A DNA stretch of 5,024 bases, from NCBI GenBank assembly GCA_049320945.1, contig JBMOQT010000234.1, positions 1 to 5,024 on the forward strand, written 5' to 3'. Source of the DNA: DYIB01 sp049320945. GTDB lineage: Bacteria > Pseudomonadota > Gammaproteobacteria > Burkholderiales > Rhodocyclaceae. Below the pieces are notes generated by a model. It saw only the letters and a list, made by a program, of their open reading frames with translations, made no database searches and was not told the origin of the DNA. Shown one piece after another: positions 1 through 4,853 of this stretch; the first letter of the stretch is position 1, and each line of letters begins with the position of its first letter. The position numbers and the translations under genes were made by a program.

Positions 1-85
1 CCGCGCCGGCGAGCGGCAGTGCCGCCTGGGCCAGGGCGACGAAGAAGGCGAGGATGAGGGCGAAGTGACCGAGTTCCGGAATCAT
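1..85 (-). CDS. ccmF: CcmF, cytochrome c heme lyase subunit (N-terminal 28 codons only)
   Basis: This is the start of a minus-strand gene that runs off the left edge. The visible peptide begins MIPELGHFALILAFF and continues as a hydrophobic first membrane segment, the typical opening of proteobacterial CcmF. CcmF is a large polytopic inner-membrane protein that takes heme from holo-CcmE and, with CcmH/CcmI, ligates it to apocytochrome c in the periplasm. Position after ccmE is the usual ccm order, which supports the call. The ATG (85-83) is preceded by CTTGACACCC with no Shine-Dalgarno sequence. A TTG three codons upstream is the only nearby alternative and is no better placed. The catalytic WWD region and histidines lie outside the window, so integrity cannot be judged. 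Confidence 0.88.
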   Translation of the reverse strand, partial: MIPELGHFALILAFFVALAQAALPLAGA

Positions 86-92
86 GGGTGTC

Positions 93-260
93 AAGGGCGT
101 GAGGAGTGAGGAGTGAGGAGTGAGGAGGGGCAGCGGGGCGCGGGCGCACCCGCCTTCTCAATGCGGCATCGGGCATTCGGCTGTGCGCCGGGAACACCTA
201 CCGGAGCGATGCCCCGGAAACCTGCGATGGTTTTACTCCTCACGCCTCACACTCCTCACT
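93..260. repeat. Intergenic element with facing GAGGAGT heptamer arrays between ccmE and ccmF
   Basis: The left arm has GAGGAGT at 101-107, 108-114 and 115-121, and GAGGAGG at 122-128, preceded by a degenerate unit ending GGCGT. The right arm has the reverse complement: ACTCCTC at 235-241, ACGCCTC at 242-248 and ACTCCTC at 251-257. GGCGTGAGGAGT (96-107) is a perfect 12-bp inverted match to 235-246. The roughly 105 bases between the arms hold no supported gene; a 7-bp inverted match (165-171 with 207-213) is the only further structure I see. The ccmE stop codon (258-256) lies inside the last right-arm unit. In the ccm transcript the arms could pair and end 10 nt before the ccmF start. Similar GTGAGG-type repeats occur between genes in other proteobacteria as I remember, which I could not check. 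Confidence 0.8.
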
Positions 261-702
261 GTTTCAAGCTCTGGGCCGCCTTGTGGGCCTGATCCACCGC
301 GTGCTGGGCTTCCGGGGGCATGTAATTTTCGTCGTGCTTGGCCAGCACTTCCGAGGCGACGAACATCCCGTCCGTGCCCAGCTTGCCCTGGGCCACCACG
401 CCTTTGCCCTCCCGGAACAGGTCGGGCAGGATGCCGGTGTAGGCCACGGGAATCTGCTTGGCGGTATCGGTGACCACGAATTGCACCGTCAGGCCGTCGG
501 CGGCCCGCTTGACGCTGCCCGCTTCCACCAGCCCGCCGATGCGGAAGGTGCGGTCCCTGGGCGCCTCGCCGGCGGCCACCTGGGTGGGCGTGAAGAAGAA
601 CACCAGGTTGCTCTGGAAGGCGTTCAGTACCAGCGCCGCGGCAATGCCCAGGGCGGCCAGCCCGCCGACGATGAGGGCGGCGCGCTTGTGTCTATTCTTC
701 AT
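256..702 (-). CDS. ccmE: CcmE, periplasmic heme chaperone
   Basis: The 148-residue protein is anchored in the inner membrane with its domain in the periplasm. It binds heme covalently through a histidine and carries it from CcmABCD to CcmF. A short basic N-terminus (KNRHKR) precedes one membrane segment at about residues 8-28. The OB-fold domain follows, with FFFTPTQV near 35-42 and FRIGGLVEAGSV at 53-64. The heme-attachment motif AKHDENYMPPE spans 121-131: His123 corresponds to the covalent heme ligand His130 of E. coli and Tyr127 to Tyr134. A flexible polar tail ends at Gln148. The ATG at 702 overlaps the end of ccmD by 11 nt, with AGGAAG upstream as ribosome-binding site. The stop codon lies in a repeat unit, so the last few residues may have been altered by repeat insertion. 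Length is normal for the family. Confidence 0.98.
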   Translation of the reverse strand: MKNRHKRAALIVGGLAALGIAAALVLNAFQSNLVFFFTPTQVAAGEAPRDRTFRIGGLVEAGSVKRAADGLTVQFVVTDTAKQIPVAYTGILPDLFREGKGVVAQGKLGTDGMFVASEVLAKHDENYMPPEAQHAVDQAHKAAQSLKQ

Positions 703-880
703 CGCTTGCTTCCTGTTTCGCTTTCAATTCCCGTCTCAGCTCGGTCAGCGCCGCCTTGCGCCGGTGGCGCAGCAGCAGCGGTTCAAGAGCCATTAGAGCG
801 GCCGCCAGGCCGAACGATCCCCACACATAGAAGGCGTAGCCGCCCATGGCGAAGAATTCAGCGGGGCTGCCCCAGTTCAT
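692..880 (-). CDS. ccmD: CcmD, small membrane subunit of the heme-loading complex
   Basis: This is a 62-residue single-pass membrane protein. CcmD stabilises the CcmC-CcmE interaction and is needed to release holo-CcmE from CcmABC. The diagnostic block EFFAMGGYAFYVWGSFG lies near residues 8-24 and closely matches the EFFAMGGYAFFVW stretch of E. coli CcmD. One hydrophobic segment spans about 14-34. It is followed by a highly charged cytoplasmic tail (RHRRKAALTELRRELKAKQEASDEE region) that looks helical, possibly coiled-coil. The start overlaps the ccmC stop in an ATGA arrangement and has a strong GGAGG ribosome-binding site; the end overlaps ccmE by 11 nt. Both overlaps imply translational coupling. 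Genes this small are often missed, but the motif, overlaps and ribosome-binding site make this one secure. Confidence 0.97.
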   Translation of the reverse strand: MNWGSPAEFFAMGGYAFYVWGSFGLAAALMALEPLLLRHRRKAALTELRRELKAKQEASDEE

Positions 881-1626
881 GATTTCACCTCCGGCAGCTC
901 ATACACCCAGCCGGCGTTGCGCTCCCGCTCCAGCATGATGCAGCGCACCCGGTACAGGGCGGCGGCGATGGCGTACATCCAGAAGGACAGCACCATGAGC
1001 AGCATGCCCCATAGCATGGCCCTGGCCATGGTCGGCGCCTTGGTCAGGGAGACCGAGGCGCCCTGGTGCAGGGTGTTCCACCACTGCACCGAGAAATAGA
1101 TGATGGGGATGTTGATCACCCCAACCAGCAGCAGCACCGCGCCGGCCTTGTCGGCGCGGCGCGGGTCGTCGATGGCCGACTGCAGGGCGATGAAGCCCAG
1201 GTAGAGGAAGAACAGGATCAGCGACGAGGTGAGCCGCGCATCCCACACCCACCAGGTGCCCCACATGGGCTTGCCCCACAGGGCCCCGGTCCACAGGGAC
1301 AGGAAGGCGAACAGGGCGCCCGTGGGCGCCAGGGCCGAGGCCATCATGCCCGACAGCCGGGTGTTGAGGGACAGGCCCAGGGCGGCCCAGAAGGCCATCA
1401 CCAGGTAGATGAACATGGACATCCAGGCGGCGGCCACATGCACGAAGATGATGCGGTAGCCCTCGCCCTGCTGGGCATCGGTGGGCGCCACGAAGAAGCC
1501 GATATACAGCCCGGCCGCGCCGAACAGCACGGCCAGGGTGGCGAACCAGGGAATCATCTTCCCCGCCAGGGGATAGAAGGTCTGGGGCGACGAATACTTG
1601 AACCAGTTGATCAGCCTGTGGCTCAT
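877..1626 (-). CDS. ccmC: CcmC, heme-handling membrane protein that loads heme onto CcmE
   Basis: The 249-residue polytopic inner-membrane protein has about six hydrophobic segments. CcmC displays heme at the periplasmic face and is required for its covalent attachment to CcmE. The tryptophan-rich WWD-domain signature WGKPMWGTWWVWDARLTS lies at residues 117-134. The two conserved axial histidines are His63 (in YRIIFVHVAAAW) and His187 (in WWNTLHQG), equivalent to His60 and His184 of E. coli. Other family blocks are FVAPTDAQQG near 45-54 and NIPIIYFSVQWWN near 172-184. I chose the ATG at 1626, one base after the ccmB stop (TGA-G-ATG), with GGA just upstream. A TTG start five codons earlier is possible but would overlap ccmB and adds no conserved sequence. 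All key residues are present. Confidence 0.98.
   Translation of the reverse strand: MSHRLINWFKYSSPQTFYPLAGKMIPWFATLAVLFGAAGLYIGFFVAPTDAQQGEGYRIIFVHVAAAWMSMFIYLVMAFWAALGLSLNTRLSGMMASALAPTGALFAFLSLWTGALWGKPMWGTWWVWDARLTSSLILFFLYLGFIALQSAIDDPRRADKAGAVLLLVGVINIPIIYFSVQWWNTLHQGASVSLTKAPTMARAMLWGMLLMVLSFWMYAIAAALYRVRCIMLERERNAGWVYELPEVKS
886..892 (-). promoter_or_regulatory. Strong ribosome-binding site for ccmD
   Basis: On the minus strand GGAGGTG sits 5 nt before the ccmD ATG, inside the last codons of ccmC. It is the best Shine-Dalgarno sequence in the cluster and fixes the ccmD start. Confidence 0.85.
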
Positions 1627-1627
1627 C

Positions 1628-2347
1628 TCATTCCAACGCAATTCTCAGGGCGATGGTGGTCGCCCACACCGCAAAAAAACCCGCCAGGGCCAGCATGGCC
1701 GCCAGCAGCGACAAATGGGCGCCGGCCCCCAGCCCCGACACCTGCGCGCCCACGGCGCCGGCGCCGAAGATCAGCACCGGCACGTACAGGGGCAGCACCA
1801 GCAGGGACACCAGCACCCCGCCGCCGCGCACGCCCAGGGTGAGCCCGGCGCCGATGGCGCCGATCAGGCTCAGCACCGGCGTGCCGATGGCGAGCGACGC
1901 CACCAGGATGGCCAGGGACTCCCCCGGCAGGTCGAACTGCAGGCCCAGCACCGGCGCCAGCACCGTGAGCGGCAGGCCCGACAGCAGCCAGTGGGCCACC
2001 ACCTTGCCCGCCACCAGCAGGCCCAGGGGCACCGAGGACAGGGCCATCTGCTCCAGGGTGCCGTCGGCGTAGTCCAGGGCGAACAGGCGGTTCAGGGACA
2101 GCATGGTCGCCAGCAGCGCCGCCACCCACAGCACCCCCGGGGCGATCCTCCGCAGCATGTCCATCTCCGGGCCGATGCCCAGGGGGAACAGGCTCACCAC
2201 GATGACGAAGAAGAACAGCGTGGTCAGCACGTCCGACTTGCGCCGCATGGCCAGCTTCAGGTCGCGGCGTATGACAGCGCCCAGGGCGGAAAGTGCGCTG
2301 ACCTGAATTACGGTGGCCGCGGGAGCGGGCGACACGAGATGTCTCAT
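1628..2347 (-). CDS. ccmB: CcmB, membrane subunit of the CcmAB ABC transporter
   Basis: The protein has 239 residues from the ATG at 2347 and about six membrane segments. CcmB is the membrane partner of the ATPase CcmA. ATP hydrolysis by CcmAB drives release of holo-CcmE from the CcmC-CcmD complex rather than bulk heme export. Family blocks are FPLGIGPE at residues 54-61, RIAPGVLWVAALLA near 67-80, and DYADGTLEQ at 92-100; further on are KVVAHWLLSGLPL and the GGGVLVSLLVLPLYVP stretch. The N-terminus is about 20 residues longer than that of E. coli CcmB. It is low in complexity (VSPAPAATV), so a later start such as the GTG at 2335 is possible; an ATG at 2410 would put the start deep inside ccmA. 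The ATG at 2347 follows the ccmA stop by 22 nt and has only a weak ribosome-binding site. Confidence 0.96.
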   Translation of the reverse strand: MRHLVSPAPAATVIQVSALSALGAVIRRDLKLAMRRKSDVLTTLFFFVIVVSLFPLGIGPEMDMLRRIAPGVLWVAALLATMLSLNRLFALDYADGTLEQMALSSVPLGLLVAGKVVAHWLLSGLPLTVLAPVLGLQFDLPGESLAILVASLAIGTPVLSLIGAIGAGLTLGVRGGGVLVSLLVLPLYVPVLIFGAGAVGAQVSGLGAGAHLSLLAAMLALAGFFAVWATTIALRIALE

Positions 2348-2348
2348 G

Positions 2349-2378
2349 ACCGTCTTATGGCCCACCGTCTCATGGCCC
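2349..2378. repeat. 15-bp tandem duplication at the ccmA-ccmB junction
   Basis: ACCGTCTTATGGCCC (2349-2363) is followed directly by ACCGTCTCATGGCCC (2364-2378), with one mismatch. On the minus strand the unit contains the end of ccmA. Copy 1 supplies the TGA stop; copy 2, five codons later and in the same frame, supplies TAA, so ccmA has two in-frame stops. The unit also lengthens the ccmA-ccmB spacer by 15 nt. It looks like a local replication-slippage product. Confidence 0.85.
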
Positions 2379-2987
2379 GATCCGCAGGCTGCGCACCGCG
2401 CCGCTGGCAAGCGGCACTTCCTGGTGGCTGGTGACCACCGCCAGGCCGCCGCGGGCCAGGTGGGCGTCGATCACCCCCGCCAGCCATTGCACCGCATGGA
2501 CGTCCAGGGCGGTGAGCGGCTCGTCCAGCACCCACAGCCGGGTGCCGTCCAGCAGCAGCCGCGCCAGGGACACGCGCCGCTTCTGGCCCTGGGACAGCAC
2601 CCGCACCGGCAGCTCCTCGCGCCCCTTCAGCCCCGCCTCGCGCAGGGCCCGGCGCGCCGCCTCCAGGGACACCGGCCGGCCCGCCAGGGCCGCTGCCGCC
2701 ACCACGTTCTCCTCGGCCGTCAGCTCTTCCTTGACGGCGTTCAGGTGGCCGCAGTAGAGCAGGGTGCGCCGGTAGTCGTCCCCGGCGCGCTTGAGGGGCT
2801 CGCCCTGCCAGCGGATCTCGCCGGCCGCCGGCGGCATCAGGCCGCACAGCATGCGCAGCAGGCTGGTCTTGCCGGCGCCGTTGGCCCCCTGCACCAGCAG
2901 GCATTGGCCGGCCTCCAGGCGGAACGACAGTCCCTTGAACAGGGTGCGGTCGCCGCGCTGGCATTCCAGATCGAGGGCCTCGAGCAC
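2370..2987 (-). CDS. ccmA: CcmA, ATPase subunit of the cytochrome c maturation ABC transporter
   Basis: The 205-residue cytoplasmic ATP-binding protein partners with CcmB and powers heme release as holo-CcmE. The ABC elements are in order and intact: Walker A GANGAGKT (residues 34-41), the CcmA-type YCGHLNAVKEELTAEEN block (78-94) covering the Q-loop region, signature LSQGQ (131-135), Walker B LWVLDEP (151-157) with Glu156, D-loop near 160-162, and switch His188. The N-terminal LEALDLECQRGDRTLF parallels E. coli CcmA. The start is the GTG at 2987. An in-frame TAG (2990-2988) abuts it upstream, so no earlier start exists in this frame, and a later start would cut into the conserved N-terminus. 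AGGA lies 11 nt before it, slightly too far for optimal initiation, which with GTG suggests modest translation. A predicted FNR-type promoter lies upstream. Confidence 0.97.
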   Translation of the reverse strand: MLEALDLECQRGDRTLFKGLSFRLEAGQCLLVQGANGAGKTSLLRMLCGLMPPAAGEIRWQGEPLKRAGDDYRRTLLYCGHLNAVKEELTAEENVVAAAALAGRPVSLEAARRALREAGLKGREELPVRVLSQGQKRRVSLARLLLDGTRLWVLDEPLTALDVHAVQWLAGVIDAHLARGGLAVVTSHQEVPLASGAVRSLRIGP

Positions 2988-3014
2988 CTAGCGGTAAATC
3001 CTATGAGTTGAGCC

Positions 3015-3063
3015 GGCGCATATTTTGCACGCGGCGAGCGGCGGAAAGCTTAATCAGGATCAA
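3015..3063 (-). promoter_or_regulatory. Predicted class II FNR/Anr-dependent promoter for ccmA
   Basis: On the minus strand TTGATCCTGATTAA (3063-3050) matches the FNR/Anr consensus TTGAT-N4-ATCAA at 9 of 10 positions. Its centre is 3056.5. CAAAAT (3027-3022), a 4/6 match to a -10 hexamer, is centred at 3024.5, exactly 32 bp downstream, the spacing of a class II site at -41.5. The inferred transcription start is near 3015, giving a leader of about 28 nt before ccmA. FNR control of ccm genes is known in E. coli (nap-ccm operon), though with different spacing. The site overlaps the ubiT stop codon. The sequence match is direct; function is inferred. Confidence 0.6.
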
Positions 3064-3590
3064 ACACCCGTGCCGGGCTGGCGCACCAGACGGGCCTTGA
3101 TTTTCGCGGCGACCTCGAAGGGGGACAGCAGGCGCGGCTCGAAGCGGGGCCAGTCCACCGCGTCCAGGGTGTTCTTCACCAGCAGCCCCAGGTCGGTGTC
3201 CCCCTCCATGACCAGGCGGCGGCTGAAGAACAGGGTGTCCGGGTCCTCCTGGCGCAGGGCCAGGGCCAGGAAATCGCAGGCCCGGGCGGAAATGGACAGG
3301 TCCGGCTCGCCGCCCGCGGTCACGGCCTTGAAGCCCTTGGCCGTGAGCATGAAGCGCAGGGTCAGGCCCGCATCCGTCACCCGCAGGCACACCAGCTTGC
3401 CCACCAGGGGTTCCAGGTTGTCCCGCGGCAGGATGCGGTCCAGGGCCAGGTTGAGCGCCGTCACCAGGGCCATGGTGGGCGGGAACTGGGGCAGGCGCGC
3501 GTTGATGGCGCCGACGGGCTTGGGCAGCTGGAATTCGGGCACTTTGAAGCCGCCTTGAAAGGCGTCGCGCAACTTGGTCAGGGCATTCAT
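3060..3590 (-). CDS. ubiT: UbiT-like SCP2 lipid-binding protein, anaerobic ubiquinone biosynthesis accessory factor
   Basis: The 176-residue soluble protein has an SCP2 (sterol carrier protein 2) fold over about residues 42-146. UbiT binds isoprenoid quinone lipids and, with UbiU and UbiV, supports oxygen-independent ubiquinone synthesis. The strongest evidence is the block DPDTLFFSRRLVMEGDTDLG (116-135), continuing LLVKNTLDAVD. It aligns almost residue for residue with E. coli UbiT (YhbT), where I recall DPDTLFFQRRLVIEGDTELG followed by LYVKNLMDAIE. LVCLRVTDAGL (66-76) and DLSISARACDFLALA (97-111) also fit the family, and length is close to the 174 residues of E. coli. The start ATG has no obvious Shine-Dalgarno sequence. 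ubiU and ubiV are not in the window. The gene lies 70 nt after the DUF3025 gene and 72 nt before ccmA. A generic SCP2 protein is the alternative, but the motif match makes it unlikely. Confidence 0.87.
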   Translation of the reverse strand: MNALTKLRDAFQGGFKVPEFQLPKPVGAINARLPQFPPTMALVTALNLALDRILPRDNLEPLVGKLVCLRVTDAGLTLRFMLTAKGFKAVTAGGEPDLSISARACDFLALALRQEDPDTLFFSRRLVMEGDTDLGLLVKNTLDAVDWPRFEPRLLSPFEVAAKIKARLVRQPGTGV

Positions 3591-3638
3591 GGGCGGTGCG
3601 GGCCGGCGAGGGCTCGGACAAAAAATGGCAAAAGCGGA

Positions 3639-3653
3639 ATTTTCCGGGAAAAT
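3639..3653. promoter_or_regulatory. Perfect 15-base palindrome in the DUF3025-ubiT gap
   Basis: ATTTTCCGGGAAAAT reads as a 7+1+7 perfect inverted repeat in the 70-nt gap, just after the DUF3025 stop and about 50 nt before the ubiT start. It overlaps a second small palindrome, CGGAATTTTCCG (3635-3646). On the minus strand it is followed by short T-runs (CTTTT, TTTTTT), so it might be a weak terminator for the upstream gene. It might equally be an operator for ubiT. The stem is short for a terminator, and I do not recognise a known regulator site. Confidence 0.3.
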
Positions 3654-3660
3654 GAAGTCC

Positions 3661-4518
3661 TTAGCAAATCTGATGGCCGGCGCCCTGGTTCCGGCTCCCA
3701 GCCTTGCCCTCCGCTGGCCTGTCCGGGGCCCGGGGCCGGAACTGGCGCGTGTCCCGATAGTACTCGGCCGACCCGTTGTCCGCCGTCACGCCCGGAATGC
3801 CCAGCAGCGGCAGGGGGTGGAGCGCCTTGGGCTGGCGCAGGCAGGCCGGGTCCGCGACTTTCCGGGCGAGCCAGGCGTCCAGTTCCTCCCGTTGCGCAAC
3901 CAGCGGCCAGGCGAGCCAGTCGGGATCCACCACCCGGTACCAGGCCTTGCCGCACAGGCCGACAAAGGGCGTGCGCAGGGAATCGTAGGTGGCGTGGCCG
4001 AAGACGATGAAGCGCATCCCTTGGGTGAGTTCCCCGCGCCGGTGCCAGAACGCCTCCTCCCAGCGCTGGGCCCGCAGCAGATCACAGAGGGAGGCGTCGC
4101 TCGACACTACCACCACGCCGCATTCGTCGAACTGGGTGAGGGCATCCCGCACCGGCCCGCGTCCCGGCAGTCGCACCGCACCGCGTCGGGCGATCTCCTC
4201 CACGTGGCGGGCGTTCAGGGCCGCCTTGGCGCGGGGAAAGGCGCACCACACCAGGGCATTGAAGAAGTCGTGCCAGTTGTCCGGCCGGGTGGGAACCGCA
4301 CCGTGGCGATGGATGCGCGCCTCGTATCCCATGTCGTCCGGCGCCGGAGGCGGCACGAAGCGCAGGGACGCGCCGCCGCCGCTGCGGGCGCCGGGCCGAA
4401 GCTGGGCGAGCAGCCCGTTCAAGGCTTCGAGGGAGCACGGTGCGCCGGGCAGACGCCGCAGCAAGTCGTCCAGGGGAGCGAACAGCGGATTTTCGAGAAA
4501 TGGTCGGTTCATCGTCAT
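3661..4518 (-). CDS. DUF3025 domain-containing protein of unknown function
   Basis: The protein has 285 residues from the ATG at 4518, or 283 from the ATG at 4512. Motifs I associate with DUF3025 are present in order: YEARI (65-69), PTRPDNWHDFFNALVW (76-91), FPRAKAALNARH (94-105), RDALTQFDECG (124-134), FGHA (173-176), LGIPG (239-243) and YYRDTRQFRP (253-262). It has no signal peptide or membrane segment, so it is probably cytoplasmic. The conserved His, Asp and Asn residues of NWHDFFN could suggest catalysis, but no reaction is known to me. The open frame extends to 4653, but that extra part translates the CGCAAAG repeat and lacks conserved sequence, so I excluded it. The ribosome-binding site is weak at either ATG. 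The C-terminal tail after residue 262 is low in complexity and polar. The family call is from memory of motifs. Confidence 0.8.
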   Translation of the reverse strand: MTMNRPFLENPLFAPLDDLLRRLPGAPCSLEALNGLLAQLRPGARSGGGASLRFVPPPAPDDMGYEARIHRHGAVPTRPDNWHDFFNALVWCAFPRAKAALNARHVEEIARRGAVRLPGRGPVRDALTQFDECGVVVVSSDASLCDLLRAQRWEEAFWHRRGELTQGMRFIVFGHATYDSLRTPFVGLCGKAWYRVVDPDWLAWPLVAQREELDAWLARKVADPACLRQPKALHPLPLLGIPGVTADNGSAEYYRDTRQFRPRAPDRPAEGKAGSRNQGAGHQIC

Positions 4519-4578
4519 CGTACTCGCTGACCCGGAGGGTTGCAGGCAAGAAGCTACGCACTTGAAGGGTAAATTAGC

Positions 4579-4589
4579 CTTTGCGCCCT
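4579..4589. repeat. Isolated partial copy of the CGCAAAG repeat
   Basis: CTTTGCGCCCT here is identical to 4688-4698 in the right arm of the nearby palindrome, and has the same orientation as that arm. It contains one extra CTTTGCG unit (4579-4585), 29 nt outside the left arm. It may be a remnant of a second element copy or of a rearranged arm. An 11-base match is short and could be chance. Confidence 0.4.
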
Positions 4590-4614
4590 CGGAAGGTGTG
4601 GGAAAACCTCTTCT

Positions 4615-4705
4615 GACGCAAAGAACGCAAAGGCGCAAAGTACGCAAAGACAAGGGTACTCAGGATCTTTCTTTGCGGCCTTTGCGTCTTTGCGCCCTTT
4701 GCGTC
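4615..4705. repeat. Symmetric palindromic element of CGCAAAG heptamers (4+4 units)
   Basis: The left arm carries CGCAAAG at 4617-4623, 4626-4632, 4634-4640 and 4643-4649. The right arm carries the reverse complement CTTTGCG at 4671-4677, 4680-4686, 4688-4694 and 4697-4703. Spacers between units are 2, 1 and 2 nt in both arms, so every unit faces its partner exactly about position 4660. The spacers mostly do not pair, and a loop of about 20 nt separates the arms. GA/TC closes the outer end. The element dominates the 335-nt stretch between the DUF3025 start and the lipoprotein start, which otherwise shows no gene. CGCAAAG-rich palindromes are familiar to me from intergenic regions of many bacteria and are often mistranslated as peptides rich in LCALCV; their origin and role are not settled as far as I know. 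Confidence 0.92.
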
Positions 4706-4730
4706 GAGAGCGGTATCCCGGGTTCTCCGA

Positions 4731-4748
4731 GTTGAAAGAGGTTTCAAC
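4731..4748. promoter_or_regulatory. Inverted repeat GTTGAAA-N4-TTTCAAC, possible operator
   Basis: A perfect 7-bp inverted repeat (4731-4737 and 4742-4748) with a 4-nt centre lies about 105 nt upstream of the plus-strand lipoprotein start. It could be a regulator binding site or a small hairpin. Its left half contains TTGAAA, a 5/6 match to a -35 hexamer, but no good -10 follows at 16-18 nt. The spacing does not fit the FNR consensus, and I cannot name a regulator. Confidence 0.3.
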
Positions 4749-4853
4749 ACCGCAACGAAATCGGACCGGCCGGCGCCGCCCTGTCCGAAACCGGGCGCGA
4801 TGCTCTAAGATGCACACTGTCGAGCCAGCACCTCCTCTTCGTTCGTGCAACTC

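Noticed and set aside
93..260. GAGGAGT/ACTCCTC arrays as a CRISPR array
   Set aside because: The units are 7 nt and directly tandem, with no unique spacers of CRISPR length, and no cas gene is visible.
1066..1842. Long plus-strand open frames antisense to ccmB/ccmC (also 1598-2434 and 2313-3011)
   Set aside because: Their translations are low-complexity, rich in Gln, Gly, Arg, His and Pro, as expected for the opposite strand of GC-rich membrane-protein genes. They have no recognisable domain, and the minus-strand frames are clear ccm genes.
2348..2410. Upstream in-frame ATG at 2410 as ccmB start
   Set aside because: It would put 63 nt of ccmB start inside ccmA and add residues without family similarity. 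The ATG at 2347 already gives a protein longer than E. coli CcmB.
3574..4530. 318-codon plus-strand frame opposite the DUF3025 gene
   Set aside because: It is a shadow of the minus-strand gene, whose frame carries conserved family motifs. The plus-strand product has none.
4615..4705. CGCAAAG palindrome as a rho-independent terminator
   Set aside because: There is no T-tract after either arm, the stem is interrupted at every spacer, and it lies at the 5' ends of both flanking genes rather than after one.
4782..4811. TAAGAT (4806-4811) as -10 of a lipoprotein promoter
   Set aside because: The hexamer is acceptable, but the only element at a suitable distance upstream (TGTCCG) matches a -35 consensus at just 2 of 6 positions, so I do not list a promoter.
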